From NCBI GenBank assembly GCA_027487685.1, contig JAIYDC010000011.1, positions 1-64,000 of the forward strand: a stretch of DNA of 64,000 nucleotides. The letters run 5' to 3'. The DNA is from Pseudomonadota bacterium (GTDB lineage: Bacteria; Bdellovibrionota; Bacteriovoracia; Bacteriovoracales; Bacteriovoracaceae). Made by a program: the position numbers and the translations under genes. The notes under the pieces were generated by a model. It was not told the origin of the DNA. It saw nothing but the letters and a program-made list of their open reading frames with translations, and did no database searches. How positions within the stretch are numbered: position 1 is the stretch's first letter; each line of letters opens with the position of its first letter. Positions 18,116 to 28,663 of the stretch are shown in pieces.

Positions 18116-18904
18116 ATGAATATTTTTGTGTGCGTGAAACAGGTTCCAGACACGGAAACAAAGATCACCCCGACAGGGGATGGCAGTTTCATCGAAACCG
18201 CCTCTATTAAGTGGATCATGAATCCCTACGACGAATTCGCCGTTGAACAAGCTCTTCTGGTCAAGCAAATGAATCCAGCAGCGAATGTAACCGTTCTCCG
18301 CGTAGGTTCCGTAAAAGATGTTGAAGCACTGCGAACGGCTATGGCGATGGGAGCGGACGATGCTGCTCTTGTTGAGGCCGCAGACAATCTCGATTCATAC
18401 TCAATCGCTAAGGCCCTGAAAGGAGCTATTCAAAAAACCGGTAAGACACCGGACCTCATTCTAGCAGGCAAGCAAGCGATCGACGACGACGCACTTCAAG
18501 TCCCCCAGATCCTGGCACAGATGCTTAATCTGCCATCTGTCTCAGTCATCGTCGGCTTCGAGCTATCTGGTGCTACACTTAAGGTTCGTCGCGAAGTTGA
18601 GGGCGGCGCCCTAGAGCTATACGAACTCAGCACCCCCTGTGTTCTGGCCTGCAATAAAGGACTCAACACTCCTCGCTATGCTTCACTACCAGGTATCATG
18701 AAGGCAAAGAAAAAACCTATGGCCCAGTTCTCTCTGGCGGACGTGGGTGTCTCAGAATCTGACCGACGGGTTAAGTACTCTCAGTTCAAACTCCCACCAG
18801 AGAAGCCTCCTGGAAAAAAATTCGACGCCACAGACGCCGGGAAGCAGCGTGATGTAGTTTCTCAGGTTGTAGGTCTCCTCCGGACAGAAGCGAAAATTAT
18901 TTAA
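18116..18904 (+). CDS. etfB: Electron transfer flavoprotein beta subunit
   Basis: MNIFVCVKQVPDTE, VRREVEGGALELYEL, followed by etfA. Confidence 0.95.
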   Translation: MNIFVCVKQVPDTETKITPTGDGSFIETASIKWIMNPYDEFAVEQALLVKQMNPAANVTVLRVGSVKDVEALRTAMAMGADDAALVEAADNLDSYSIAKALKGAIQKTGKTPDLILAGKQAIDDDALQVPQILAQMLNLPSVSVIVGFELSGATLKVRREVEGGALELYELSTPCVLACNKGLNTPRYASLPGIMKAKKKPMAQFSLADVGVSESDRRVKYSQFKLPPEKPPGKKFDATDAGKQRDVVSQVVGLLRTEAKII

Positions 18905-18921
18905 TTTCAAAGGATATCATC

Positions 18922-19884
18922 ATGGCCAACGTATTAGTCTTTACTGAAGTTCACGACGGTCGCGTAAAACCCGTCACTCTCGAAATCCTTGGTCGACTCA
19001 CAGGACAAACCGCAGATGTGGCAGTCTTTGGAGACCTCGATTCTACCCAGGTAGCCGAACTCGCAAAGCATGGGGCCCAAAACGTCCACAAGCTCAAAGG
19101 AGCGGGCCTCGACAAGTACTCTCCAGAGGGCTACGCCAATGCTCTATCCGAATTCATCAAGGCCAAGAGTTACGACTACGTCTTTGGGGGCGCGACATCA
19201 ATGGGCAAGGATATGCTTCCCCGGCTTGCTACGAAGTTTGATGCGGGCCTTGCTTCTGACGTTGTTAATTTCACGTTTGATGGCGGCGTGTTCGCTGGAA
19301 CGCGTCCGCTCTTCGCAGGGAAATGTCTCGCTAAAGTAGAAGTTAATGGTCCAAAACCACATTTCATCTCTGTACGGCCAAACGCTCTAGGTATGACACC
19401 TAACCTAACTGCTGGCGCCGGCACCTCTGCCGACGTTGCGGTTAATGCAGGCGATATCCGCGCGACAATCAAGGAGATAATTAAGGCAACATCTACCAAA
19501 GTAGACCTCACAGAGGCGAACATTATCGTCACTGGCGGTCGTGCCATGAAGAATGCAGAAAACTTTAAGATTCTCGACCAGCTCGCAGATGTTATTGGCG
19601 CGACCGTGGGTGCATCACGTGCAGCGGTTGACTCTGGCTTCGCACCTCATGCGATGCAAGTCGGTCAGACTGGAAAGACAGTCGCTCCGTCACTCTACAT
19701 TGCCTGCGGTGTATCCGGAGCGATTCAGCACTTGGCGGGTATGAGAACGTCGAAAGTGATTGTCGCCATCAACTCAGATCCAGACGCTCCGATTTTCACA
19801 AAGGCAGACTACGGCATCGTTGGCGACTTATTCCAAATCGTCCCGATTATGACCGAAGAATTTAAAAAGCTGTTGGGAAAATAA
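18922..19884 (+). CDS. etfA: Electron transfer flavoprotein alpha subunit
   Basis: VTGGRAMKN, VGASRAAVDSGFAPHAMQVGQTGKTVAPSLYIACGVSGAIQHLAGM, NSDPDAPIF. Confidence 0.95.
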   Translation: MANVLVFTEVHDGRVKPVTLEILGRLTGQTADVAVFGDLDSTQVAELAKHGAQNVHKLKGAGLDKYSPEGYANALSEFIKAKSYDYVFGGATSMGKDMLPRLATKFDAGLASDVVNFTFDGGVFAGTRPLFAGKCLAKVEVNGPKPHFISVRPNALGMTPNLTAGAGTSADVAVNAGDIRATIKEIIKATSTKVDLTEANIIVTGGRAMKNAENFKILDQLADVIGATVGASRAAVDSGFAPHAMQVGQTGKTVAPSLYIACGVSGAIQHLAGMRTSKVIVAINSDPDAPIFTKADYGIVGDLFQIVPIMTEEFKKLLGK

Positions 19885-19888
19885 AGAT

Positions 19889-20503
19889 TTGTTACTCCAG
19901 CAACTGGCCGGCCTTTTGGCCGGCTTCCTTTACAGGAACTATGCTTCGACCTTTCGTTATGAGCTGGTCTTCGAAGATATAACGAACCGAAAATTATTCT
20001 TCGAGGACCTATCAAAGCTCGGGCCTGATCCGCAGACAAACCTGATTTTTGCTTGTTTTCATCAGGATGACCTTACCTGTTTACCGTATTTTGCTAATCG
20101 AAATATCTGCATACTGATCTCAAATTCAAAAGATGGACAGATCCTAGCATCGGCAGTCGAATACATGGGTTACCAGACCGTTCGTGGGTCATCACATCGT
20201 GGGGGCGTTGCTGGACTACTGGCCGGGATGCGCAAAGTTATGGATGGTCACAAGATGACCATAGCAGTAGATGGTCCAAGAGGTCCGATCTATAAAGTCA
20301 AAGAGGGAATTACGGCCGTCTCCGAGAAAGCAAAAAGGCCGATTGTTCCTGTAAGGGGTTATCCCCGCTGGAAGTTTGTATTTAAAAAGAGCTGGAATCG
20401 GGCAACTCTTCCTCTTCCCTTTACCAAAATCCGTCTTGTGATAGGAAAGATTAATTTCTACACCACTCAGGAGCTCGAAGATAAAATGATCGCCTTAAAA
20501 TAG
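19889..20503 (+). CDS. DUF374-type lysophospholipid acyltransferase-like protein
   Basis: ISNSKDGQILA, VRGSSHRGGVAGL, IAVDGPRGPIYKVKEG. Confidence 0.75.
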   Translation: MLLQQLAGLLAGFLYRNYASTFRYELVFEDITNRKLFFEDLSKLGPDPQTNLIFACFHQDDLTCLPYFANRNICILISNSKDGQILASAVEYMGYQTVRGSSHRGGVAGLLAGMRKVMDGHKMTIAVDGPRGPIYKVKEGITAVSEKAKRPIVPVRGYPRWKFVFKKSWNRATLPLPFTKIRLVIGKINFYTTQELEDKMIALK

Positions 20504-20535
20504 ATCCGCAAAGTTTTATCACGGCCGGATTCTCT

Positions 20536-21360
20536 CTACATAGATTGTGCACCTTCAAAATTAAAGCCCTCGCCCTGAGGCGCATCTAGCCTTACCTGGG
20601 GATCTGCTTGGTTTTCTAATTCAGGTGCAACAGCAACCTGTTCGGCCGGGGCGCCTTGATCTCCAAATGTTCCGACATCAACATTATTGTTTTCGGCCAA
20701 AGTCTCCTGGACCTCCTGTTGCTGCTCGGCCGGTGCCTGTGAAGAGAACCGTAGCCGTGTTCCCTCTAAGGGCCCGTTAGTCAGAGTTACCATGTAAGCT
20801 GTTTGATCAACCTGATACATCATTCCGGAATAAACCTCCCCCTCAAGATCGTACTCGAATACATTTCCGGTCATTTCCGAGAAAGACACCGAAAGTCCAA
20901 GTCCATTTGGTAAAGCAACAGAAAGCTCCTCAATGGTGCCGTTATTGGCAGTTAGGGAGCCACTAAACTGATTGATTTGGAGTCCGTTCTGCCACTTTGC
21001 AGGATTGATGACTTCAATAAGTGAGAGGGAAAGCTCTTCCTGTACGGCCGCTGGTGGTGTTTCAGGAACTGCTGGGACCTCAGCGGTTGGCGCTGCCACG
21101 ACTGTTGTAATAGACTGTGTCACAGGTTCTGTCTTGACCTGCGAAGGGTCAGGGATTTTCTGCCAGGTTACGGCAGCGGCAACTTCACGCCCAGGTACTG
21201 TCACGCCATAGATCTCGTCTAACCGTTTTACAAATACCATGTCTCGTCCGGTTAACCCTGATTCAGAATTTATAACTACTGAGTTATAAGTCCCGATTAA
21301 AACGACGAATAACCCTAGAGTGACGTAAAGGTTTCGTACTTGATTTCTATCAAAATTCAT
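20536..21360 (-). CDS. Hypothetical single-TM protein with low-complexity Pro/Glu/Ala linkers
   Basis: N-terminal TM, TAEVPAVPETPPAAVQEE and APAEQQQEVQETLAE linkers. Confidence 0.5.
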   Translation of the reverse strand: MNFDRNQVRNLYVTLGLFVVLIGTYNSVVINSESGLTGRDMVFVKRLDEIYGVTVPGREVAAAVTWQKIPDPSQVKTEPVTQSITTVVAAPTAEVPAVPETPPAAVQEELSLSLIEVINPAKWQNGLQINQFSGSLTANNGTIEELSVALPNGLGLSVSFSEMTGNVFEYDLEGEVYSGMMYQVDQTAYMVTLTNGPLEGTRLRFSSQAPAEQQQEVQETLAENNNVDVGTFGDQGAPAEQVAVAPELENQADPQVRLDAPQGEGFNFEGAQSM

Positions 21361-21529
21361 AAAAAATCCCCTGTGTGTCCCTCCCTAGAAGCAAAGGAAG
21401 TGCCATCGGATTTTTCTTAATTACTAAGAGTTGGGGCCTAGTTGGATTTTATTAGTAAACACATGTCTATATAATCGACAGCACTCGCCAGAAACTGCCT
21501 AAAGACCGGACGATAAACAGGCGCTTAAC

Positions 21530-22669
21530 TTATAGCCGTGTAAATACACTGAGAACTTCCACGTGGGGAGTGTGTGGAAATAGATCAATCGGGGTCATTT
21601 CTTGAAGTTTCCAACCGTGCTTTATAAGATCGGCGGCATCACGCGAGAAAGTGTCTATCTCACAGGAAATGTAAAAAATAATTTCAAGGTTATCGAGGTA
21701 CTTATAAAGTCCTCGACGCTTCTCTAGGCCCTCCCGGGGAGGATCGAGGAGAAGCGCCTTAGCGTGAGGTTGAAATCGAGCAATCGACGCCCAAACCCCT
21801 CTTTTTGACATGTCGAGAGGCAGTATACGCACCCCAGGGAGGCCCGATTGGCGTAATGCTTCGAGCGCTGCCCCCTGAACTTCCACTGCGAGAATATTTG
21901 TAAATCCAAGCCCTGAAAGGACCTGGGTAAAATTTCCAGAACCGCAGAACAAGTCAATGACAGGATAATGAAATGGAATATTACTAAACTTGTCTCGGAT
22001 CCAACTGCGCATAACTTCATTTTGCTCAGTATTGCCTTGCCGGAAGGGTCGCCGTTTATTGAGATAAACATCCTTTGATGTCGCTTCATCATCGAGGTCT
22101 AGATAAGACCATTGATGGCCACCCGTTGGACGCCAATCTTCTCGAGGCAGCTTAGCCTTGAGTTCGTGAAAAAGATTCCGCAGTTTCTCATTCATAATGA
22201 GACAGTCGTCAACGGGTCCAAACACTGTCGATCCCTCAGACACATATCCCATCCGAACTCCGTCAGTCTTCAATTGGACCCGATTACGATAACCAAATAC
22301 ATTTGGTGATGGAATGACACAGGGGATGGTCACTTCATGTAGAACTTGCCGCTTTTCAAGAGCATAGATGAGACGTTTCCTCTTTAACTTTAACTGCGAA
22401 GAATAATCTGCCATCATCCACGGACAGCCACCACATTGGCCGGGCAAAAAACCCCGGAATGAACAGGCAATCTCAACCCTTGAGGGAGATGGCATAATCA
22501 TCCGAACTAACTTGGCCTCTTCATACTTGCGAGAATCCTCAGAAGCTTCAAATTCTGCTTCGTCACCAGGCCAAGTTCCGCGGACGAAAAAAGTTCTTCC
22601 ATCGGGATGATCAACAACGCCAAGGCCTTTATGAGACAAGTCTCTAACAGTAGCTACAAAGGTAGGCAT
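21530..22669 (-). CDS. RumA/RlmD-type RNA uracil-C5 methyltransferase
   Basis: TRAM-like N-terminus, CSFRGFLPGQCGGCPW cluster, VIDLFCGSGNFTQVLS, LLLDPPREGL, YISCEIDTFSRD. Confidence 0.85.
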   Translation of the reverse strand: MPTFVATVRDLSHKGLGVVDHPDGRTFFVRGTWPGDEAEFEASEDSRKYEEAKLVRMIMPSPSRVEIACSFRGFLPGQCGGCPWMMADYSSQLKLKRKRLIYALEKRQVLHEVTIPCVIPSPNVFGYRNRVQLKTDGVRMGYVSEGSTVFGPVDDCLIMNEKLRNLFHELKAKLPREDWRPTGGHQWSYLDLDDEATSKDVYLNKRRPFRQGNTEQNEVMRSWIRDKFSNIPFHYPVIDLFCGSGNFTQVLSGLGFTNILAVEVQGAALEALRQSGLPGVRILPLDMSKRGVWASIARFQPHAKALLLDPPREGLEKRRGLYKYLDNLEIIFYISCEIDTFSRDAADLIKHGWKLQEMTPIDLFPHTPHVEVLSVFTRL

Positions 22670-22706
22670 ATAGTAAGCTCAAACTCCGCAGAGACCAGAC
22701 CTTTTA

Positions 22707-22898
22707 CTACTCGGTGATGGGAACTTGCTTAAGGTAGTCGAGGTGCGATGAGCGAAAGCGCTTGAGGGCAATGACGACAATGTCCGCAACGGGCATACCT
22801 GTGTTTCTCGACATAAGCTCAAGATCTTCTACAACTTTGTTTTCGATTTTTACTGTGATTTCTTTCAAATCACCCTGATTGTGCTTTTGGGATTTCAT
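22707..22898 (-). CDS. Ribbon-helix-helix-like small protein
   Basis: ITVKIENKVVEDLELMSRNTGMPVADIVVIALKRF resembles RHH pattern. Confidence 0.5.
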   Translation of the reverse strand: MKSQKHNQGDLKEITVKIENKVVEDLELMSRNTGMPVADIVVIALKRFRSSHLDYLKQVPITE

Positions 22899-22954
22899 GT
22901 AACCTCGCTAAAATTATATGATATTGTAACTGGTTTTACTTTACCGGTCACCTT

Positions 22955-23503
22955 TCATTCTTTTCTTGGGGCCAGGATCTTTAACGCGCCCTTTTTCCGT
23001 AGGCTTATTAGTGCTTGGGTAACTTCGTGCTCCATCAACTCGCATTGCTGGTAAAGATCAGAGGGATTATTCCAATCTGCTAAAGTGCGGAGCACATCGA
23101 ACTCCTTCGATGTAATAGGAAGGGAGTCTTCTAGAAAATCAGCGTCAAGGATGATCTTAATGTTATCAGGAGGCTTAAACTTAACTGTCTCGCGATACAT
23201 TCGTAGGATTTCACGAAGGCGCTGCTTGAGAATTGAGTAGGGGTAGTGGATCTTTCTCTCCTTCTCCTCGACCAGCTCTGGCTCAATAACATAATCAAAC
23301 GATTGAAGGGCGTATTCTTGAATAAAGAGTTCGTAAAACGCTCTGATGCCTCGATACTTCAGAAAAATGACCTGAATAACATCTCCTCCGATAAAAAGGA
23401 TATGTCCCAGGAACTGATGATTAAAGCTCGAAAGGATATTAACTTTACCCGTGAACTCCACCGCCAATTGCTCGTCAATTACACTGAGTACTCTCGACTC
23501 CAC
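22955..23503 (-). CDS. DUF4388-like / hypothetical regulatory protein
   Basis: FTGKVNILSSF...GHILFIGGDVIQVIF N-terminal pattern; C-terminal helical region. Confidence 0.4.
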   Translation of the reverse strand: MESRVLSVIDEQLAVEFTGKVNILSSFNHQFLGHILFIGGDVIQVIFLKYRGIRAFYELFIQEYALQSFDYVIEPELVEEKERKIHYPYSILKQRLREILRMYRETVKFKPPDNIKIILDADFLEDSLPITSKEFDVLRTLADWNNPSDLYQQCELMEHEVTQALISLRKKGALKILAPRKE

Positions 23504-23510
23504 GATTACC

Positions 23511-24737
23511 CTACTTATTAAGTCCTAAGATTTTCGAAAAAAAACCCGGCTTTGAATCGTTTGGAGGTAAGGGATTGAAGAACGACTCAACTTTATCACC
23601 GATGCCAAGAAAAGCGTTCCAAACAGGTCGATCCTGGAGCTGATCTTGAGACATATAAGGGTGGCCAGAATCAGATCCAGTTCGGAGCTCAAGCTCAAGC
23701 GGAATCTGTCCCAGCATTGGTACACCAAGTTGTTCAACAGCTTTTTCTACTCCCCCATGCCCAAAGATATGGTGTTCTGTCCCGCAAGTACTACAAATAA
23801 AGCTAGTCATATTCTCTACCATGCCAATGATTGGGAGATTGAGCTTTTTGAACATCTCAACTCCCTTCTTCGCGTCTAAAAGTGCGATGTCTTGTGGAGT
23901 CGAGATGATAATTGCTCCGTCCACATGTGCATTCTGAATCATCGAGAGCTGGATATCTCCTGTGCCCGGGGGAAGGTCAATCAGTAGAAAATCAATGCCG
24001 CTCCAATCAACGTCAAAGAGAAATTGACTCAGAACGCCGCCCAACATGGGGCCACGCCATATAACAGGATCCTTCTCATTGATAAAAAAGCCAAAACTCA
24101 TAAATTTGATGCCGTAGGATTCAACAGGAATGATCTTACGCTCAGAGTTTGAGCGCGGCTTTTCATCCCTCTTCCCAAGAATCATGGGTTGAGAAGGACC
24201 GTAGATGTCAGCATCAATGAGACCTATTTTGTGACCTTTCTTGGACAGGGTAAGTGCAAGATTAGCGGTGAATGTCGATTTACCTACGCCACCTTTACCG
24301 GAGCCTATGGCAATTATCTTTCCCACACCAGGGACGGGCTTTTTATTACCAACGGTGCCGTGACCCGCTTTGAGCTGGGCAGGAGCCGAGGCAGCTTCAG
24401 GGGCCGAAGAGGGGGTTTCTTTCTTTTCATCTAAAGCTTTAAACACATCCTGAGACTGCGAGGAAATCGTTTTAACAAGAATATTGTCAATACCAACAAG
24501 TTCACTAAGGCATTTCTGAATTTCAAGCTCTATAATTCGCTTCTCTGCAGGTGAAATGCCGTCGCGGTTATACTGAGCAACGAGCTTATCGCCCTCCATA
24601 CCAATATACTGCCAACGGTTCTCCGAGGCGAGAGTCGCTCCAGAGGCAGGATTCTTAACTTGATTAAGTCGCTCTTTGATAAGATCAATCATATCTTCCA
24701 CCTGAGTTATTTGCTTTGTTATATCCGTTATTTCCAA
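23511..24737 (-). CDS. Mrp/ApbC/NBP35-type Fe-S cluster carrier ATPase
   Basis: GSGKGGVGKSTFTANLAL deviant Walker A, DADIYGPSQPMILG, CSTCGTEHHIFG. Confidence 0.92.
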   Translation of the reverse strand: MEITDITKQITQVEDMIDLIKERLNQVKNPASGATLASENRWQYIGMEGDKLVAQYNRDGISPAEKRIIELEIQKCLSELVGIDNILVKTISSQSQDVFKALDEKKETPSSAPEAASAPAQLKAGHGTVGNKKPVPGVGKIIAIGSGKGGVGKSTFTANLALTLSKKGHKIGLIDADIYGPSQPMILGKRDEKPRSNSERKIIPVESYGIKFMSFGFFINEKDPVIWRGPMLGGVLSQFLFDVDWSGIDFLLIDLPPGTGDIQLSMIQNAHVDGAIIISTPQDIALLDAKKGVEMFKKLNLPIIGMVENMTSFICSTCGTEHHIFGHGGVEKAVEQLGVPMLGQIPLELELRTGSDSGHPYMSQDQLQDRPVWNAFLGIGDKVESFFNPLPPNDSKPGFFSKILGLNK

Positions 24738-24797
24738 CTAGTAGAAACACCGTTCTCATTTTATGATTCTAGGTAAACTCTGAATAGGATTAAAACA

Positions 24798-25355
24798 TTG
24801 GCATTTTATAAACGCTCCGTTTTCCTGGTTAATCCATCCTTCCAATTGAAGTTCAGTCTGATCGTCTGCTCGATCATCCTTATCTCAACCCTTATCTATC
24901 CCGTTATTATTCTAGACTTTTTCAAGCTCGTTGTTACGAATTCGCCTAGCCTTCCCGGTACAGTCATCGGTGCCAAAAACGACCTCATCGCCTACCTTGT
25001 TTTCATTCAGCTTGTGATTACTCTTTTGGTTTTCATCCTGTTCATCTTTTTTACCCACAAGATTGCAGGTCCCCTTTTCAAGCTCAAGAATCACCTTTCA
25101 GAAATCCGCGAGGGGCGCCCGATCTCACCCCTCACTTTTCGCGATGGGGACTATTTTCATGACGTTGCCGATGAAGTTAGCTTGTTTTTAGAGTCCGTGG
25201 CACATAACCAGGAAACAGACTTCCAATACGTCGAAGAGATAGCAAGCTACCTTGAGAATCTCGCCCCAATTGTACCGGACGACAAAAAACCCATTTTGAA
25301 TGAGATTTCCCGTCGGTTACTAGACATCCAGTCCCGCTACAAAAATGGCCATTAA
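24798..25355 (+). CDS. HAMP-like two-TM membrane protein
   Basis: Two TMs followed by HKIAGPLFKLKNHLSEIREGRPISPLTFRDGD. Confidence 0.55.
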   Translation: MAFYKRSVFLVNPSFQLKFSLIVCSIILISTLIYPVIILDFFKLVVTNSPSLPGTVIGAKNDLIAYLVFIQLVITLLVFILFIFFTHKIAGPLFKLKNHLSEIREGRPISPLTFRDGDYFHDVADEVSLFLESVAHNQETDFQYVEEIASYLENLAPIVPDDKKPILNEISRRLLDIQSRYKNGH

Positions 25356-25431
25356 CCAGTGAATATTCATCCTAAGATGGTATACTCTAAGCTCATCATC
25401 CATTGAGGGTTGATGCTACCCCATTGAGTAC

Positions 25432-27516
25432 ATGAAATTTTTTACCTTACTTAGCTTTCTCTTAACGTTGCCGCTTTTTGCCTCGACCTCCCCGTCGAGA
25501 GAATCGCTCATAGAGGACACACTCCTTCAGCTTTCGAAATCAGATCATATTATCGCCGAGCATATAGTCAATATGATTAAGTTTGTCGAAAAGGGTTACG
25601 TTAACAAAGACGTTCTTAATAAGGTTTCCAGAGAAGCAGAGAAGTCCCGTCATTTTGGGATGTTCGCCTTGTGGTTTAAGGAAATTGCGACGATCTCACG
25701 TATTGAACGAACTGAAGATTTCCTGAGCTATTGCAGAATCTACTTGGAGAGACGCCAAACGTTGCCCCTGGAACGTCGACTCGAACGCCTGGCGGGAAAC
25801 TACTGCCGCGAGCGGGCATTGGAGGCCATCGGTCGTGACATTGAGAAATCAAAGAATCTTTCTGAAGATGCTACGTTGTTTATTCAACAGAACCTAAAAT
25901 TTCTACTTACCAAGAAGAATAGAAAACACTTCGCGGTCTTCATTCAATCCCAGGCTTCTAGGCCTGAAATCCTCAAAAGACTTTCACAAGAAGTGACCAC
26001 TTTTAGCGTTAGAAATGAAATTGTACCTTCAAAAGAAGTGCTTAAAGACATTCTTATTAATGAGCAAATTACGAAGTTAATCCAAGATAAAGGCTTTAAC
26101 CCACTTCAGCACCAGAATGTTTTTTACGGTGAGTACGGGAAACTGATTGAGATGGGCTACAGATTACTAGATAGTAAACCTACAGAGGCAAAAGTTAAGG
26201 ATCATTATCGTTTCCTGAAAAACTATTTTGAACTCAATCAAGACCATCTTCCTGTTGGCCTATGCCTCACACGCTTAAACGACTTTGCGAAGGCCATTTT
26301 CCGTGCTGGAAACCTAGTCCTTTCCCAGGAAATCTTCGTCTATATTATTAAAAAGAATAATAAAGAAATTGTTGAGGATGCGATTTTTTTCTACCTTTGG
26401 ACTCACCTCTTTAACAACGAGTTCAAGGAGGCACACAAGCTTGCCACCCAACTTGGTCTGATTAAGAATGTTAAACAGCTTGTCGACGCCCGTCTTAAGT
26501 TCTGGATTGGGATCATTCATGAAGAGGCACAACAGCCTAGTGATGCAGTTAAGATTTACGAGCATATTGTTGCCAACCATCCCCTTAGCTTTTATGGAAT
26601 ATTGTCGGCCAAAAAGCTTCAAGCACTAAAGCCCGAATCTCCCGTTGTTAGCTTCTACGTTAATAATTCAAAGGTTACCTCGGGCCAGTCAGCATTCCCC
26701 ATTGGGAATCTTGATGAGGACCATATATCTTCACTAGTGAGGTTGAAAGCTTGGTCGAAAATTGACTCCCAAAAGATGGTGAAGATGGAGTTGAAGCGGC
26801 TTAATAATCACAGCATGCCATCACTTTTGGTCAAACTCCCAACCGAAAAGCAACACCCCCTACGCTCTGACCTTCACCTTTTAAACGCAGGGATCATCCA
26901 GAACTCTGGGAACTACCTGGCAACCTTCCGTTACCTTTATGACGTCCTGGACCGGAAGGAAGTTATTTTTAATCGGCAACTGCTAGAAATTCTCTATCCA
27001 CAGCCTTATATCGATGTTTTATCTAAGACACTCAAGGGTCATAACCTTGACCCGGTGGTGGTACTTTCACTGATTCGCCAAGAATCGGTCTTTAACCCTG
27101 AGGCGCGTTCACCAGTCGGGGCGCGCGGTCTTATGCAGCTGATGCCCGCTACCGCACGTCGCTTTCGTAGAAGTGTGAGGGACAAACACCTTGTAAACCC
27201 CCTGATCAATATCGAGATAGGAACCAAATATTTCAACAACCTTCTCAAGCGCTATAATGGGAACCTCGTCTATGTCCTAGCTGCCTATAACGCTGGAGAA
27301 TCAAGAGTTGAGCGTTGGCGTAACGTGTACTTCGACATGGATGGCACTTTAATAAAAAACATTGAGGCAATACCGTTTCTAGAAACAAGAAATTATGTAA
27401 AGCTTATTTTTAGAAACATCTTTTTCTACAAACTACTAATGGATAGAGAAGCTAACATGGCCGATACTCGTGAACCAAACCGTATTTTTGACGTTAGTCT
27501 TGGTTTTAGCAAGTAG
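25432..27516 (+). CDS. Soluble lytic transglycosylase-like protein (SLT domain)
   Basis: Signal peptide, alpha-helical superhelix region, LIRQESVFNPEARSPVGARGLMQLMPATARRF, VLAAYNAGESRVERW. Confidence 0.9.
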   Translation: MKFFTLLSFLLTLPLFASTSPSRESLIEDTLLQLSKSDHIIAEHIVNMIKFVEKGYVNKDVLNKVSREAEKSRHFGMFALWFKEIATISRIERTEDFLSYCRIYLERRQTLPLERRLERLAGNYCRERALEAIGRDIEKSKNLSEDATLFIQQNLKFLLTKKNRKHFAVFIQSQASRPEILKRLSQEVTTFSVRNEIVPSKEVLKDILINEQITKLIQDKGFNPLQHQNVFYGEYGKLIEMGYRLLDSKPTEAKVKDHYRFLKNYFELNQDHLPVGLCLTRLNDFAKAIFRAGNLVLSQEIFVYIIKKNNKEIVEDAIFFYLWTHLFNNEFKEAHKLATQLGLIKNVKQLVDARLKFWIGIIHEEAQQPSDAVKIYEHIVANHPLSFYGILSAKKLQALKPESPVVSFYVNNSKVTSGQSAFPIGNLDEDHISSLVRLKAWSKIDSQKMVKMELKRLNNHSMPSLLVKLPTEKQHPLRSDLHLLNAGIIQNSGNYLATFRYLYDVLDRKEVIFNRQLLEILYPQPYIDVLSKTLKGHNLDPVVVLSLIRQESVFNPEARSPVGARGLMQLMPATARRFRRSVRDKHLVNPLINIEIGTKYFNNLLKRYNGNLVYVLAAYNAGESRVERWRNVYFDMDGTLIKNIEAIPFLETRNYVKLIFRNIFFYKLLMDREANMADTREPNRIFDVSLGFSK

Positions 27517-27539
27517 CTTAAACAACGGTTCCTAAGAAG

Positions 27540-28649
27540 TTAAACATTGAATTTAAAGTGAATGACGTCTCCGTCTTTAACTTCGTATTCCTTCCCTTCC
27601 ATTCTAAATTTACCTGCCTCTTTAACCTTACCTTCAGAACCGAGGGTGAAAAGATCTTCACAGTGATAGACTTCAGCTTTAATAAAGCCACGCTCGAAAT
27701 CGGAATGGATAACGCCTGCGGCCTGTGGTGCTTTAGCTCCTTTCGGAAAGGTCCACGCTCTCACTTCTTTCACGCCGGCGGTGAAGTAGGTTTTCATGTC
27801 GAGCATGTCGTGGCCAGCACGGATCATTTTCGAGAGCCCTGATTCTTCGATTCCGATGTCCTTTAAAAACGCGTCCTTCTCTTCTTTGGTCTCAAGTGCT
27901 GCGATCTCAGACTCAATCTTCCCACAGATGGTAATGACCTGGGCACCTTCCTTCGCTGCTATTTCCCGGACTTTTTTGACGTGTTGATTTTCCTCGAGAA
28001 TGTTTGCTTCGTCGACATTACAAACGTAAAGCATCTTTTTCATCGTAATCAGGTGAATATCGGAAACAGCATCGATCTCATCAGCATCGAGTGGCAACGA
28101 ACGTGCCGGTAGGCCTTCCTCTAAAGTCTTTACAAGGCGTTCAAGGATTGGCTTAGAGATCAGCGCCTTTTGTTGAACCTTTTTGTCCTGTGACTTAAGA
28201 TACTTATCAAGAGTTTGGATACGCTTTGTCACAGACTCAAGATCGGCAAGGGCGAGCTCAATGTTAATGACTTCAATATCCGAAACAGGATCCACCTTTC
28301 CAGCAACGTGAATAATGTCATTGTCTTCAAAACAACGGACAACATGACAAATCGCACCGACTTGACGAATGTGACCAAGAAACTGGTTTCCGAGACCCTC
28401 GCCCTTAGAAGCACCTTTCACGAGGCCTGCGATGTCAACGAACTCTGTCACGGCCGGAATCACACGCTCAGGCTTCACAATAGCTGAAATCTTATCGAGT
28501 CGATGATCAGGCACATGGACAATCCCAACGTTGGGCTCAATGGTACAGAATGGGTAATTCGCAGCCTCTGCCGGGGCCGAGGTGAGCGCCGAAAAGATAG
28601 TCGATTTGCCGACGTTCGGGAGCCCAACGATTCCACAATTCATACCCAT
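27540..28649 (-). CDS. ychF: Redox/ribosome-binding GTPase/ATPase YchF
   Basis: GIVGLPNVGKSTIFSALT, NYPFCTIEPNVGIVHVPDHRLDKI, C-terminal TGS region. Confidence 0.96.
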   Translation of the reverse strand: MGMNCGIVGLPNVGKSTIFSALTSAPAEAANYPFCTIEPNVGIVHVPDHRLDKISAIVKPERVIPAVTEFVDIAGLVKGASKGEGLGNQFLGHIRQVGAICHVVRCFEDNDIIHVAGKVDPVSDIEVINIELALADLESVTKRIQTLDKYLKSQDKKVQQKALISKPILERLVKTLEEGLPARSLPLDADEIDAVSDIHLITMKKMLYVCNVDEANILEENQHVKKVREIAAKEGAQVITICGKIESEIAALETKEEKDAFLKDIGIEESGLSKMIRAGHDMLDMKTYFTAGVKEVRAWTFPKGAKAPQAAGVIHSDFERGFIKAEVYHCEDLFTLGSEGKVKEAGKFRMEGKEYEVKDGDVIHFKFNV

Positions 28650-28663
28650 AGATAACTCCTAAA